Below the pieces are notes generated by a model. It ran no database searches. It was not told the DNA's origin and worked only from the letters and a program-made list of their open reading frames with translations. From positions 62,001 to 126,000 of the forward strand of contig JAFKHV010000007.1 in the NCBI GenBank assembly GCA_017306715.1: DNA of 64,000 nucleotides. Reading direction: 5' to 3'. The stretch is from Legionella sp. (GTDB lineage Bacteria; Pseudomonadota; Gammaproteobacteria; Legionellales; Legionellaceae). Below are positions 47,101-55,368 of the stretch, piece by piece. A program made the translations under genes and the position numbers. Numbering within the stretch: the first letter of the stretch is position 1; every line of letters begins with the position of its first letter.

Positions 47101-47542
47101 ATATATTGCCGGTAAAAAAGAATTAATTGAGTTCATTAAATGTGCTTGTGGCGGCTTTGTATTCTCTGCAGGGATCACACCTGCAAATGCTGCCGCCGCC
47201 TTGACCAGTATCAGGCTTATGAAAGAAGAACCTCATCGACCCAAAAAACTTCAGGAAAATGCCATAAATATGCTGACTCACTTACGTAAACACGGTGTTA
47301 ATACCGGTGCCAGTCATGACACCCCGATTATCCCAATAATCGTAGGTGATGAGGCGAAAGCAATTAAACTCAGCCTCAAGCTGCGGCAAGAAGGTGTCTA
47401 CACCATTCCAATTGTATATCCTGCAGTGCCCAAAGGAATGGCTCGGATTCGTTTATTCTTAAGTTATTTACATACTGAAGAGCAACTCGCAACTACTGCA
47501 GAATTGATAGCCCAGTATTTGTTGGTGAGAGAGGTGGTGTAG
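44195..47542 (+). CDS. Fatty acyl-AMP ligase / ACP / serine palmitoyltransferase-like fusion
   Basis: Trimodular protein of 1115 residues. Residues 1-590 form a fatty acyl-AMP ligase: adenylation motif YTSGSTGNPKG at 192-202, FAAL-type WLPFFHDMGLIG and the late SGKVRR. Residues 610-690 form an acyl carrier domain with phosphopantetheine Ser646 in GLDSVHI. Residues 735-1115 form a PLP alpha-oxoamine synthase: YNYLG, DEAHSLG (927 on) and the PLP lysine K962 in TLSKAF. Family logic is activation of a fatty acid, loading on the ACP, then decarboxylative condensation with an amino acid, giving 3-ketosphinganine if the amino acid is serine. KDSR-like SDR upstream supports that. Serine versus glycine/alanine cannot be read off. 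AAGGAG precedes the ATG. Confidence 0.88.
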   Translation: MAQGFIGLFYETAYKNPHKKLFRYLNDGHPIDASYGELDYKARQIAQRLRAMGAPGDRVLIMHKQGIDFITSFLGCAYAQMIAVPIMPPINQEVASKLALVIENAKPIACLTSQEIYSRLSKLKIMGRLEKHRLLSPLVHKMGGNILQKFEPLIAANIFSLNWVITDAKNLGQAELFHLPVIDPQSPLFLQYTSGSTGNPKGVIVTQENVLHNIECIRYGLNIQDHDILYSWLPFFHDMGLIGCILTPMHTGLYTIWDSPINFLKNPVGWIKGIAEYQCTITAAPNFAYELAANKATLADKNNLDLSCLRVAVNSAEPIRISTWNKFYEAFRGNGLRDNCYYPSYGLAEATLFVTTQSVQEKFKTLTVDSQELRVDKVKFTQSTDKNAKILVSSGDVDPSLKQNKIIIVNPNTYVQLADGAIGEIWLDNPSVSPGYWQNEEATREVFGATLADDSQTKYLRTGDLGFIYEEQLYVTGRMKDLIIIRGKNYYPQDIELSVEQAHVAVRAGCVNAFSVLDAEAEQLVVLAEVKQDKDCAQIALALLNAIMQQHGITPDTIVLLPPKTLKKTTSGKVRRREMKKMFLENEFNPLYVWQNDKDSSTDPVAQRNDSVLQSNSVVFNILQQILRQDEAIQPQSRLAELGLDSVHIMEFFSQLKNSLPEHVEITPEFLLENPTIEEVVTRIEAQLGDEICFQSLATVTKVKGYSEEEQKYWQNICHLPEYIPLVESKKLLGNDGVVNELYFNTIGGVSADRILVNGKEYINFSGYNYLGYAGDERVIAATQEAIAQYGTSVSASRLVSGQKPIHGALEQEIAALIGAEDAVVFTAGHATNVSVITLLYSAEDVIFHDELIHNSSLQGAVFSRARRISFPHNDYQALAKLMAQERSHYRRALVLVEGAYSMDGDIPNIPEFISVKNQYHADLMIDEAHSLGVIGATGRGVREYFNLEAEDVELWMGTLSKAFASCGGYIAGKKELIEFIKCACGGFVFSAGITPANAAAALTSIRLMKEEPHRPKKLQENAINMLTHLRKHGVNTGASHDTPIIPIIVGDEAKAIKLSLKLRQEGVYTIPIVYPAVPKGMARIRLFLSYLHTEEQLATTAELIAQYLLVREVV

Positions 47543-47591
47543 GTATACTTCACATTCGTTATTTACATATTTATTTTCTATTTTGAAAAGA

Positions 47592-47636
47592 TTAAATACT
47601 GAGCATTGATGACTAAAAATAATGCTCAGTATTTAA
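47592..47636 (-). terminator. proS terminator (16-bp palindrome)
   Basis: TTAAATACTGAGCATT (47592-47607) pairs perfectly with AATGCTCAGTATTTAA (47621-47636) over a 13-base loop. On the minus strand it is followed by TCTTTTC, so it should end proS; it also lies after the rightward oxoamine synthase gene. Confidence 0.8.
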
Positions 47637-47638
47637 GA

Positions 47639-49345
47639 TTATTGGAGACGGGTTTGTAATTCTGTTACCACAGTATTTAAAGCCCATTGCTCACTTTCAT
47701 TCGCCGTGCGTGCTTTATATTCCACACAGTTTTTTTCAAGGTTACGATCGCTAATAATAATACGATGAGGGATACCAATTAAATCGTGATCAGCAAATAA
47801 AGCACCTGCACGTTCATTACGGTCATCTAGAAGAACTTCTACGCCCGCAGCTCGTAATTGCTGATAAAGAGTTTCTGCCTGTTCTTTAACAGCAGGTGAT
47901 TTATGTGCATTAAGTGGAAGCAGCACGACATGAAAAGGCGCGAGATTGCGCGGCCAAATAATCCCACGTTCATCGTGATTCTGTTCAATCGCTGCGGCGA
48001 CAATTCGTGTTACACCGAGACCATAACATCCCATGAGCATAGTTTCCAGTTGCCCTTGCTCATTAATGACCGCTGCATTCATCGCTTTTGCGTATTTATC
48101 ACCAAGCTGGAAGACATGTCCTACTTCAATTCCGCGGCAACTATGTAAAGTTCCTTTGCCATCAGGGCTTAAGTCGCCATCTTTTACATTACGTAAATCA
48201 TATTCCTGATAGTCAATGACATCGCGATCCCAAACGGCATTCTCGTAATGCTTATCCGCTAGATTAGCACCACAGACAAACTCACTCATAGCCAGTGTTT
48301 GGTAATCAGCAATTACTGGAATCGTTAACCCCACAGGACCTATTGAGCCCACAGGCGTTCCTAACTGCTGCATGATGGTGTCTTCATCTATAAAGGTAAG
48401 TGGCGCATATACTAAGGGGTGTTTGCTCGCTTTAACTTCATTTAATTCGTCATCACCGCGTAATATCAGCGCTACAAGAGGATGTTCTGCACCGCGTACA
48501 ATGAGTGTTTTAACCATTCTTTTTGTAGGAATATTCAAATAACTCGCGACTTCTGCAATCGTTTTTTGTGCAGGGGTGTCTATAAGGCTTAATGTTGCAG
48601 TAGATGGGGGGGTACTTTTTTCCGGTCTAAAGCTCGTTGCCTGCTCAACATTCGCCGCATAATCACTGCCATCACTGTAGAAAATCAAATCTTCTCCAGA
48701 GTCTGCCAAGACCTGGAATTCGTGTGAGCCTGAACCACCAATGGCACCGTTATCTGCTTCAACTGCACGATATTTTAAACCCATGCGGTCGAAAATTCGG
48801 CAATAAGCTTCATACATCGTGGCATAAGTTTCTTTTAAGCTTTCTTGCGTGAGATGGAAAGAGTATGCATCTTTCATAATAAATTCGCGCGCGCGCATCA
48901 CACCAAATCGGGGGCGAATTTCGTCACGAAACTTAGTTTGTATTTGATAAAGACAAATCGGTAGTTGCTTGTAAGATTGCAGTTCATTCCGCATGATATC
49001 GGTAATCACTTCTTCATGCGTTGGACCATAGCAATATTCGCGATTATTAGAATCTTTCATGGTTAATAGTTGCCCACCGAATGTTTCCCAACGGCCAGTT
49101 TCTTGCCAGAGCTCAGCCGGTTGCACCGCTGGCATCAACACCTCCAAGGCATGAATACGGTTCATTTCTTCACGAATAATTTGTTCCACTTTTCGTAACA
49201 CCATTAACCCTAAAGGCATCCAGGTATATAAGCCAGAACCTAGTTTGCGAATCATTCCCGCGCGTAACATCAGTTGATGCGAGGGTATTTCTGCGTCACT
49301 TGGGGTTTCTTTAATCGTGGTCAATAACCATTGTGATACGCGCAA
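47639..49345 (-). CDS. proS: Prolyl-tRNA synthetase
   Basis: Class II aminoacyl-tRNA synthetase of 568 residues charging tRNA-Pro. N-terminal motif ([22 protein letters not shown]), motif 2 [17 protein letters not shown], editing domain (INS) in the middle with [15 protein letters not shown], and motif 3 [14 protein letters not shown]. Length is typical of bacterial ProS with the editing insertion. It starts at TTG, with AGGAG six bases upstream, which is unusual for an essential gene. Its terminator is at 47592-47636. Confidence 0.96.
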   Translation of the reverse strand: MRVSQWLLTTIKETPSDAEIPSHQLMLRAGMIRKLGSGLYTWMPLGLMVLRKVEQIIREEMNRIHALEVLMPAVQPAELWQETGRWETFGGQLLTMKDSNNREYCYGPTHEEVITDIMRNELQSYKQLPICLYQIQTKFRDEIRPRFGVMRAREFIMKDAYSFHLTQESLKETYATMYEAYCRIFDRMGLKYRAVEADNGAIGGSGSHEFQVLADSGEDLIFYSDGSDYAANVEQATSFRPEKSTPPSTATLSLIDTPAQKTIAEVASYLNIPTKRMVKTLIVRGAEHPLVALILRGDDELNEVKASKHPLVYAPLTFIDEDTIMQQLGTPVGSIGPVGLTIPVIADYQTLAMSEFVCGANLADKHYENAVWDRDVIDYQEYDLRNVKDGDLSPDGKGTLHSCRGIEVGHVFQLGDKYAKAMNAAVINEQGQLETMLMGCYGLGVTRIVAAAIEQNHDERGIIWPRNLAPFHVVLLPLNAHKSPAVKEQAETLYQQLRAAGVEVLLDDRNERAGALFADHDLIGIPHRIIISDRNLEKNCVEYKARTANESEQWALNTVVTELQTRLQ

Positions 49346-49502
49346 TTTTAACTCCTGGTAAAATCATTTGCAGGCATTATACAGAAGTTTTTCAGCAAAA
49401 ACACAGCCTTAAAGACTGAGTAGGGTCCGACTTGAATTGGTTTATTAATCGTTTCAGAGCTGCTAGTATGCGTTTTTTTCAGGCAAGTTTAGGGATGATA
49501 AA

Positions 49503-51179
49503 TTGACTCTCGAAAAAATGACACTTTATTACGCGCCGGATGATTTTCGTTCACAGAAAGAGGTTTTCGGACGAACTAGCGCAAATCATACATTTTTACA
49601 AGCACTACTGCGCTTTGGTTCGTGCTCTCATTTATCTCTTTATGTTGAGGAGTACGATGCATTCCAACGTTTTCAAAAAAAATATGTGAATAGCATTGAG
49701 TCCTCCCGCAAAACGGTAGCCCCCATTGTTCGAGGGGATATTCCGGCCTTGCATCGTGCAGGTTTATACATGCATCTAGATCCCCAGCTCAGTAAATTTT
49801 CCTGGAGTCGTAGTTATATAAGCCCAACTGCCTTTAGTCTTTGTGGGATTACGCATACGCTTTCGCCCGTTGGGGTAGCAGAAGAGCTCGGGCGTCTGCT
49901 TATGGCTCCTCTGGGCGATTGGGATGCTCTTATTTGCACATCGCAAGCGGCAAAAAAAGTTGTAGAAAATATACTATTGCAATGGATTGATTATTGGCAG
50001 TATCGCTATCAGCAACGGTTACCCATATCTTGGCAATTGCCGGTTTTACCTTTAGGAATAAATCCGGATGAGGTGGTTGCTTCCGATCTGCAAAAAGCCC
50101 GTGATCAATTTCGTAACCAATATGGAATTGGAGCAAATGACTTTGTTGTGCTTTTTTTAGGCCGTCTCTTTTTTTATGAAAAAGCTCATCCTCTGCCAAT
50201 GTACCTGGCTATGGAACAATTAGCACAACGCGCAGGTAAAAGTGCCAAAATCCATTTTGTTCAGGCTGGATGGTTTGAAAAGAAAGAGGACCAGTTCGCA
50301 TATCGCCAAGCGGCAAAAACCTTCTGTCCTTCCGTAAATTCTATCTTAATTAGTAATATAAATTCGGATGACTTTAAAAAGTCTCTTTGGGCTGGGGCAG
50401 ATGTTTTTCTTTCCCTTGCAGACAATATTCAGGAAACATTTGGAATAACACCTCTAGAGGCAATGGCCAATCGTTTGCCAGTGGTTGTTTCTGATTGGGA
50501 TGGCTACAAGGATACCGTGCGTGAAGGCGTTGATGGTTTTCTAATCCCCAGTGTAGTGCCTCCTTCTGGATGTGGGATTGATTTAAGTTTAGGTTATTTA
50601 ACTGGAGCAATTAATTATCAAACTTATAGTGGTCTTAATGCACAAATGACTGCTGTCGATATAGGTCGTTGCGCCAATCGTTTATGGGAACTTTATAATT
50701 TTCCTGAGCTTAGAAAAAAAATGGGTTTGGCCGCAGAACAACGTGTGTATGAACATTTTAGTTGGCAAAAATTAATGCCGCGTTATGAAATGTTATGGAC
50801 TGAATTATCACAGCGGCGCTTTAAAGCCCAGGCTCAGTTTAAAAAGCCTTTAATTAATCCCCCGATATTCGCAGATCCAGGCCACACTTTTTCAGAGTAT
50901 GGCACGGTCGTTTTATCTCCCCAGCATTCTATACGAAGAGGGGAGGCTTCTATGGAGCTTTTCATGAACTTACAACTATGTCCATTAGGTAATTTCGGTG
51001 GTCAACAACGACTTAACGTGCAAGTTTTGCAAAAAATCATATGTTTGGTTGAGGAAAGAAATTATTTGGTAGATGAGTTGGTTCAATTAGTTGTGCAGAA
51101 TAATCCCGCTATAAGCTCCGGAGTTGTCGTAAGGAGTTTAGTCTATTTAATGAAGTACGATTTACTCAGACTTGGCTAA
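49503..51179 (+). CDS. Glycosyltransferase family 1/4 protein with extra C-terminal domain
   Basis: GT-B glycosyltransferase of 558 residues. The C-terminal Rossmann core is seen at FVVLFLGRLFFYEKAHPL and TFGITPLEAMANRLPVVVSDWDG, the Glu-rich donor-binding motif of GT4 enzymes. After residue ~455 comes an additional ~100-residue part with LNVQVLQKIICLVEERNYLVDELVQ, winged-helix-like. TTG is used as start, with AGGGA upstream; an in-frame ATG five codons later (49518) is possible. No cell-envelope gene cluster surrounds it, so acceptor is unknown. Confidence 0.8.
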   Translation: MTLEKMTLYYAPDDFRSQKEVFGRTSANHTFLQALLRFGSCSHLSLYVEEYDAFQRFQKKYVNSIESSRKTVAPIVRGDIPALHRAGLYMHLDPQLSKFSWSRSYISPTAFSLCGITHTLSPVGVAEELGRLLMAPLGDWDALICTSQAAKKVVENILLQWIDYWQYRYQQRLPISWQLPVLPLGINPDEVVASDLQKARDQFRNQYGIGANDFVVLFLGRLFFYEKAHPLPMYLAMEQLAQRAGKSAKIHFVQAGWFEKKEDQFAYRQAAKTFCPSVNSILISNINSDDFKKSLWAGADVFLSLADNIQETFGITPLEAMANRLPVVVSDWDGYKDTVREGVDGFLIPSVVPPSGCGIDLSLGYLTGAINYQTYSGLNAQMTAVDIGRCANRLWELYNFPELRKKMGLAAEQRVYEHFSWQKLMPRYEMLWTELSQRRFKAQAQFKKPLINPPIFADPGHTFSEYGTVVLSPQHSIRRGEASMELFMNLQLCPLGNFGGQQRLNVQVLQKIICLVEERNYLVDELVQLVVQNNPAISSGVVVRSLVYLMKYDLLRLG

Positions 51180-51202
51180 AAAAGCCAAGTCTGAGTCTTT
51201 TT
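51165..51202 (+). terminator. Terminator overlapping the glycosyltransferase stop codon
   Basis: CTCAGACTTGGCT (51165-51177), loop AAAAA, AGCCAAGTCTGAG (51183-51195), then TCTTTTT. The 13-base stem includes the last codons of the glycosyltransferase gene. Confidence 0.9.
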
Positions 51203-53360
51203 AAGGTTGAGTAGGTGCTGTTGTACCATCCGTACCATTGGTGCCATTAACACCATTTGTACCCCCGACTGCACCGGGTGCTGCTGATGCCGCACCGCCA
51301 GTACCACCCGTACCTGCTACACCACCAGTAGTGGATGAAAGTGTTTCACTCTGCGTTACAGGATAAGGGCCAGTACCGCCCAGTTGGATACCATAGGAGC
51401 TGCCGCCGTTACCCCCATTCCCGCCATTTCCTGCATTACCACCGCTTCCATTATTTCCAGGAGGGGTAAAGACGCTTGTACCATAACCACCAGCTGCACC
51501 ATCACCGCCATTACCACCATTACCAGAAGTTCCCGCGCTAAAGCTACCACTTAAGGATGTTGCGTTCATCGAGATACTGGAGCTTGAGCTGATGCTAATT
51601 CCAGCGGTGTTACCACCACTACCGCCGTTACCGCCATTGCCACCGTTGCCGCCATTAATCGCGCCTGCTAAGACACTACCATCTTGGTAAGATGAATCAC
51701 CGCCGATTCCACCGGTACCACCATTTTGACCATTACCACCTTGTAAATTGGAAATTTGTACCTGATTCATCGTAATTTGGCTGCTGTTACTAAATGCAAT
51801 ACCAAATGCACTACCACCACTACCACCGCTGCCTCCATTACCGCCCGTGCCCCCACTGACCGTATTGGAACCAATACCGCCGTTACCGCCGTTGCCAGCA
51901 AGACCACCATTACCACCGATAATGTCGGTTACGTTTACCTGATTGATTAATACATTGGAGGAATTATTGATTAAAATTCCGTACGCAGAGCTGCCATCCG
52001 TGCCGTCTGTACCGGTACCCCCTGCTTGACCGTAATCAAAAGGTCCCGCGGACGCACCATTGGTTCCATTAATACCATCTGCACCGCGATAAGTATAAAT
52101 ATCTAGATTATTTAGCGTAACGTTTGAGCCATTAACAACAATACCGGTGGTCTGTGTAGTGCCTTGACCTGTAATGTTAAAATTAGTTACTTCGTTGTTG
52201 CCTGGAAGATATAGACTACCGATGAGCGTGGGTCGAGCATTGCCGCACAGAGAGGGTATCGTCATATTGTTGTAAGTGAAACTGCCGCCTGAACCGATCA
52301 ATTTGGTATTAGGACCAATATTCAATTGGCCACCTAAATCATAGGTGTAGCCGGTGCCATTACAATTACAAACAAATACGTAATTACCGGGATTGCCGCT
52401 ATTATTAGAGGCATCAATGGCTTCTTGTATGGTGGTAAAAGGTGCTTCAAATGTTCCATTACCGTTAGGTTGACCGGTTACGAAATAGAAGTTTTCGCCT
52501 GAAGCAAAGGGAGTACTGTAATTTTTCGTGTAAGTAAAGACATCACGTCGTCTTACAGAGTAATCAGTCATGCGTTTGTCAGCACTTAGCGGTTCGTTAC
52601 CCTCTAAACTGCCAAGGCTCATGCGCACGCCAATAAGAAATACGTTACCCTGGTAGCTATCGTAACCATCCGCCAAGGTAAAGGTGAAATGATTGCTGTA
52701 GCGATACTCCATACGGCCATAGCCACCATTAATTTCTTTCTTATCGCCCCCTAAGCCATTACGATAATATCCGCCAAATACGCGCAACTTCGGAATGGCA
52801 GGTACTACACGACCAATTTCTGCATCGGCTCCACCCTCAGCAATTTCATAAGTCGTGATTTGAGTACCAAGCATCCGGTTTCCTTGGAATTGTACGTTTG
52901 CAGCACTAATACCTACAAACTGTCTTTTCCTATTCACGGGTTGATATAAGTGGGCTCTTGCTTCCCATATTGTACCAAATCCCTCTGCTCCCAAGGTTAA
53001 TTGTGTATACTGGTTGTTGTATTCCGTACGATATCTACCCATCAATAGAAAACCACCAAGCACGTACTCATTGTTAAACGCAATTTGTCGATAACCCAGA
53101 CCCAAATCTCCGCCATTTACACGATTCGTACCCGCCAGCGATCCGTTAAAATAAAACATGCGCTCAGCATCACCTGAAAAAGGAAGTAAACCGTCATAAT
53201 AGTCCTGCAACCCGTGTCCAGCTTGCAGGTTTAAGGTTTGTCTTGGTTTCCAGGGACCGCCAAAGGCCCAAATCTGATGTGAATTAATGGTGCTGGCCAG
53301 GAGAATGCCAGTTAAAACGAGATTAGGTTTAAACGTATTATTTTTTTTGGGGTACTGCAT
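51201..53360 (-). CDS. Inverse-autotransporter-like surface protein with Gly-rich repeats
   Basis: Large exported protein of about 719 residues; the ATG at 53360 is preferred (AAGGA eight bases upstream), although the frame opens nine codons earlier. A signal peptide ([20 protein letters not shown]) is followed by a ~220-residue beta-barrel domain whose [12 protein letters not shown] and [12 protein letters not shown] strands resemble inverse autotransporters of the intimin/invasin type. The C-terminal part has parallel beta-helix-like repeats ([13 protein letters not shown]), then ~290 residues dense in GGNGG. Probable adhesin or surface-layer role; not established. Confidence 0.7.
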   Translation of the reverse strand: MQYPKKNNTFKPNLVLTGILLASTINSHQIWAFGGPWKPRQTLNLQAGHGLQDYYDGLLPFSGDAERMFYFNGSLAGTNRVNGGDLGLGYRQIAFNNEYVLGGFLLMGRYRTEYNNQYTQLTLGAEGFGTIWEARAHLYQPVNRKRQFVGISAANVQFQGNRMLGTQITTYEIAEGGADAEIGRVVPAIPKLRVFGGYYRNGLGGDKKEINGGYGRMEYRYSNHFTFTLADGYDSYQGNVFLIGVRMSLGSLEGNEPLSADKRMTDYSVRRRDVFTYTKNYSTPFASGENFYFVTGQPNGNGTFEAPFTTIQEAIDASNNSGNPGNYVFVCNCNGTGYTYDLGGQLNIGPNTKLIGSGGSFTYNNMTIPSLCGNARPTLIGSLYLPGNNEVTNFNITGQGTTQTTGIVVNGSNVTLNNLDIYTYRGADGINGTNGASAGPFDYGQAGGTGTDGTDGSSAYGILINNSSNVLINQVNVTDIIGGNGGLAGNGGNGGIGSNTVSGGTGGNGGSGGSGGSAFGIAFSNSSQITMNQVQISNLQGGNGQNGGTGGIGGDSSYQDGSVLAGAINGGNGGNGGNGGSGGNTAGISISSSSSISMNATSLSGSFSAGTSGNGGNGGDGAAGGYGTSVFTPPGNNGSGGNAGNGGNGGNGGSSYGIQLGGTGPYPVTQSETLSSTTGGVAGTGGTGGAASAAPGAVGGTNGVNGTNGTDGTTAPTQP
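51204..52082 (-). repeat. Gly/Asn-rich low-complexity repeat in surface protein
   Basis: Codes for about residues 436-728 of the longer reading frame, dominated by GGNGG-, GGTGG- and NSS-type motifs with short spacers. Runs of ACCACC/ACCGCC on the plus strand reflect this; it is coding, not a CRISPR array. The repeats are imperfect and may be prone to slippage. Confidence 0.8.
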
Positions 53361-53552
53361 CGACGATCCTTGTTTTGAAAAACTCATAATTCTTAAGGGG
53401 AATTTTTATAAAGCATTTTGATTCAGATTTCCAGCATTTTAAAAGATTATTTTTTTGGGAATAATCTTTTAATTAATATGTATTTAACTCTTACCTTATT
53501 CCCCTCTCTGTAATATGATAACAAGCTTCTGAAATAAGTGAGGGATACACGA

Positions 53553-54275
53553 ATGAGAAAATGGTTGTTTTTATTTCTGGTTGCCTATCAGCTCAATGCT
53601 TTTGCTGATGCAGCAGGTAAGGTGTTGTTTACAAGTAAGGATGTACTCGCTGAACGTAATAACCAGCAACGAAATTTGAGCAGAGGGTCACCATTTTTTG
53701 AAGGCGATACCATCATCACTCGCGCCGGAGCACTGGCTCAATTACAATACTCAAACGGTACTTTAGTTTCTTTGCAACCTAATTCTTCTTATAAAGTCGT
53801 TTCATACAATAAATCTGCCAAATCTGAAAATTCAGCCTATCTAGGTAGGGGAGGGCTTGACTCTACGACGAATGAAAAGAAAAAATCGCAATTAAGTACA
53901 CCTCTTGTTGCTTTGGCGATTTCTGGGACTCAATACCGCACAGGTATTTTCTGCAATACCGAAAAATGTAAAAAAATTGCGGTGCAAGTGACACAAGGAA
54001 AAGTGATTATCGATAATAAATACCCTCTTGGTCCAGGAGAGTTACAAAGTAGTGCAATTTATAATGCCATAACCAAACAAATTACTTATGGTCCAATTGA
54101 TTGGGCGGCTAATGGATGGGTATCTTTTCCCAGCAATTTAACAAATGGTAGCGATTTTATTGATCCTTCAACATTAACTTCGGTTATCAATAGCACGACA
54201 ATTAATAACGCAGCCAATGCAATAGTAAATTCAATTGCGGCACCTACGACGACTATCTGTTTATGCTGCCAATAA
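53553..54275 (+). CDS. Exported FecR-domain protein
   Basis: Exported protein of 240 residues. The ATG at 53553 is chosen because GAGGGA lies nine bases upstream and it opens the signal peptide (RKWLFLFLVAYQLNAFA). The body is a FecR/beta-sandwich domain: GKVLFTSKDVLAERN, EGDTIITRAGALAQLQYSNGTLVSLQPNS and ALAISGTQYRTGIFC. The C-terminal tail is Asn/Thr-rich and ends CLCCQ. Such FecR proteins are common beside surface autotransporters in Legionella. It is followed 55 bases later by a beta-barrel protein gene on the same strand. Confidence 0.75.
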   Translation: MRKWLFLFLVAYQLNAFADAAGKVLFTSKDVLAERNNQQRNLSRGSPFFEGDTIITRAGALAQLQYSNGTLVSLQPNSSYKVVSYNKSAKSENSAYLGRGGLDSTTNEKKKSQLSTPLVALAISGTQYRTGIFCNTEKCKKIAVQVTQGKVIIDNKYPLGPGELQSSAIYNAITKQITYGPIDWAANGWVSFPSNLTNGSDFIDPSTLTSVINSTTINNAANAIVNSIAAPTTTICLCCQ

Positions 54276-54330
54276 TGACCATAGGATTAAAGATACAAGT
54301 TTACAGGAATTATCAATGAATGGAGTTAGA

Positions 54331-55275
54331 ATGAAAAAGCAGGCACTGTTTATTTCTCTATTGCTAGGGCAATCTCTTGCTTGTGCCGAACCACTACAAT
54401 CTGTTGCTACAGATAATGGCCTGGTTACTGCTACGGGCGTTTATGCGTATAACGATTTCAAATTTGATTCTACTGCAGGGGATCGGTTTAATCGTTATAA
54501 AGGACACATGAATTTTTATAGCGTGGGTGGCAATAATGTAAAATTAAACCAGTACCTCTCCGGAGGGTTATTTGTTTATTGGATTGATACCAGTTTTGTT
54601 TCCCAACTTCTATTGCCCTCTTTGCCGTTAACAACAGCGAATCAATCGATTTCAAACAACAGTATTTATGCTCACGTGCTTGCAAATGTTAAATCATCTT
54701 TTTTCATCGATGCAGCGGGGGGATGGGGAAGAAATTCGGGACGTTATACCACATCATTTACGACAAATACCTTACAACAGGGCTTTGCTAGGACAAGTGG
54801 GGATACGTGGTTTGTCAGTGGTGCTGCGTTATATAATACGCAATGGAAGCAATTGAGCATCAGTGCCAATGCGGGTATATTATATACCGAGGTAATGCAA
54901 AATCCCTATTCACTAAGCTATGCCGCCATGACCATTAACACGCCACCGCAGTATGTGCGGCGTTTACAGACCAATGCGACCTATATCCTTGAGAATTTAG
55001 AAGTAGGTTACCAAATGTCGCCTATGTTCCAGCCTTTTATTAATGGAGGCTTGGTGCAAGTTGCTGATTTTAACACCAGTCAACGAGTCATCGGTATTGA
55101 TGTAATCGGTCCCGTACCTGCGGTAAACCTGGATATGAATGGCTATAAAATTGGTGGCGGTTTAGGTATAAATTACAAGCAATATGCCCTACGTTTAGAG
55201 GAACAGTATTTCCAAAGAGGTGGCGCATACAGTAGTAATCAAATGACCTTAACGCTACGTGCGAATTTTTCTTAA
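54331..55275 (+). CDS. Autotransporter-type outer-membrane beta-barrel protein
   Basis: Exported barrel of 314 residues with a signal peptide (KKQALFISLLLGQSLACA). The ATG at 54331 follows GGAG by six bases; other in-frame starts (54316 and 54235) are less likely. The strands read QYLSGGLFVYWIDT, FFIDAAGGWGRNSGRYTT, SISANAGILYTEV and LTLRANFS, the last being the typical aromatic C-terminal strand. It has the size of an autotransporter beta domain without a passenger. Probably co-transcribed with the FecR-domain gene. Confidence 0.72.
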   Translation: MKKQALFISLLLGQSLACAEPLQSVATDNGLVTATGVYAYNDFKFDSTAGDRFNRYKGHMNFYSVGGNNVKLNQYLSGGLFVYWIDTSFVSQLLLPSLPLTTANQSISNNSIYAHVLANVKSSFFIDAAGGWGRNSGRYTTSFTTNTLQQGFARTSGDTWFVSGAALYNTQWKQLSISANAGILYTEVMQNPYSLSYAAMTINTPPQYVRRLQTNATYILENLEVGYQMSPMFQPFINGGLVQVADFNTSQRVIGIDVIGPVPAVNLDMNGYKIGGGLGINYKQYALRLEEQYFQRGGAYSSNQMTLTLRANFS

Positions 55276-55368
55276 TTTAAATTCAGTTGGATAATCCAGT
55301 ATATGCCTTTCGACAGTATTTTTGAGAGGCATAAAATTTCGTAAAAGATTGGGTGGTTTTGAATTAAG

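Noticed and set aside
44195..47542. Biotin biosynthesis (BioF) or polyketide synthase interpretation of the fusion
   Set aside because: No bio genes nearby and no ketosynthase domain; FAAL plus ACP plus KDSR-like reductase points to a lipid route. BioF/KBL-like substrate choice cannot be fully excluded.
51230..51960. Dense short repeats that could suggest a CRISPR array
   Set aside because: Spacing is irregular, units are 6-15 bases, and the frame is open throughout as Gly/Asn-rich coding sequence with a signal peptide and barrel upstream.
55302..55333. TATGCCT/AGGCATA hairpin between the barrel gene and repeat protein B as terminator
   Set aside because: The 7-base stem has a mismatch-rich extension and no clear T-run on either strand, so support is too weak.
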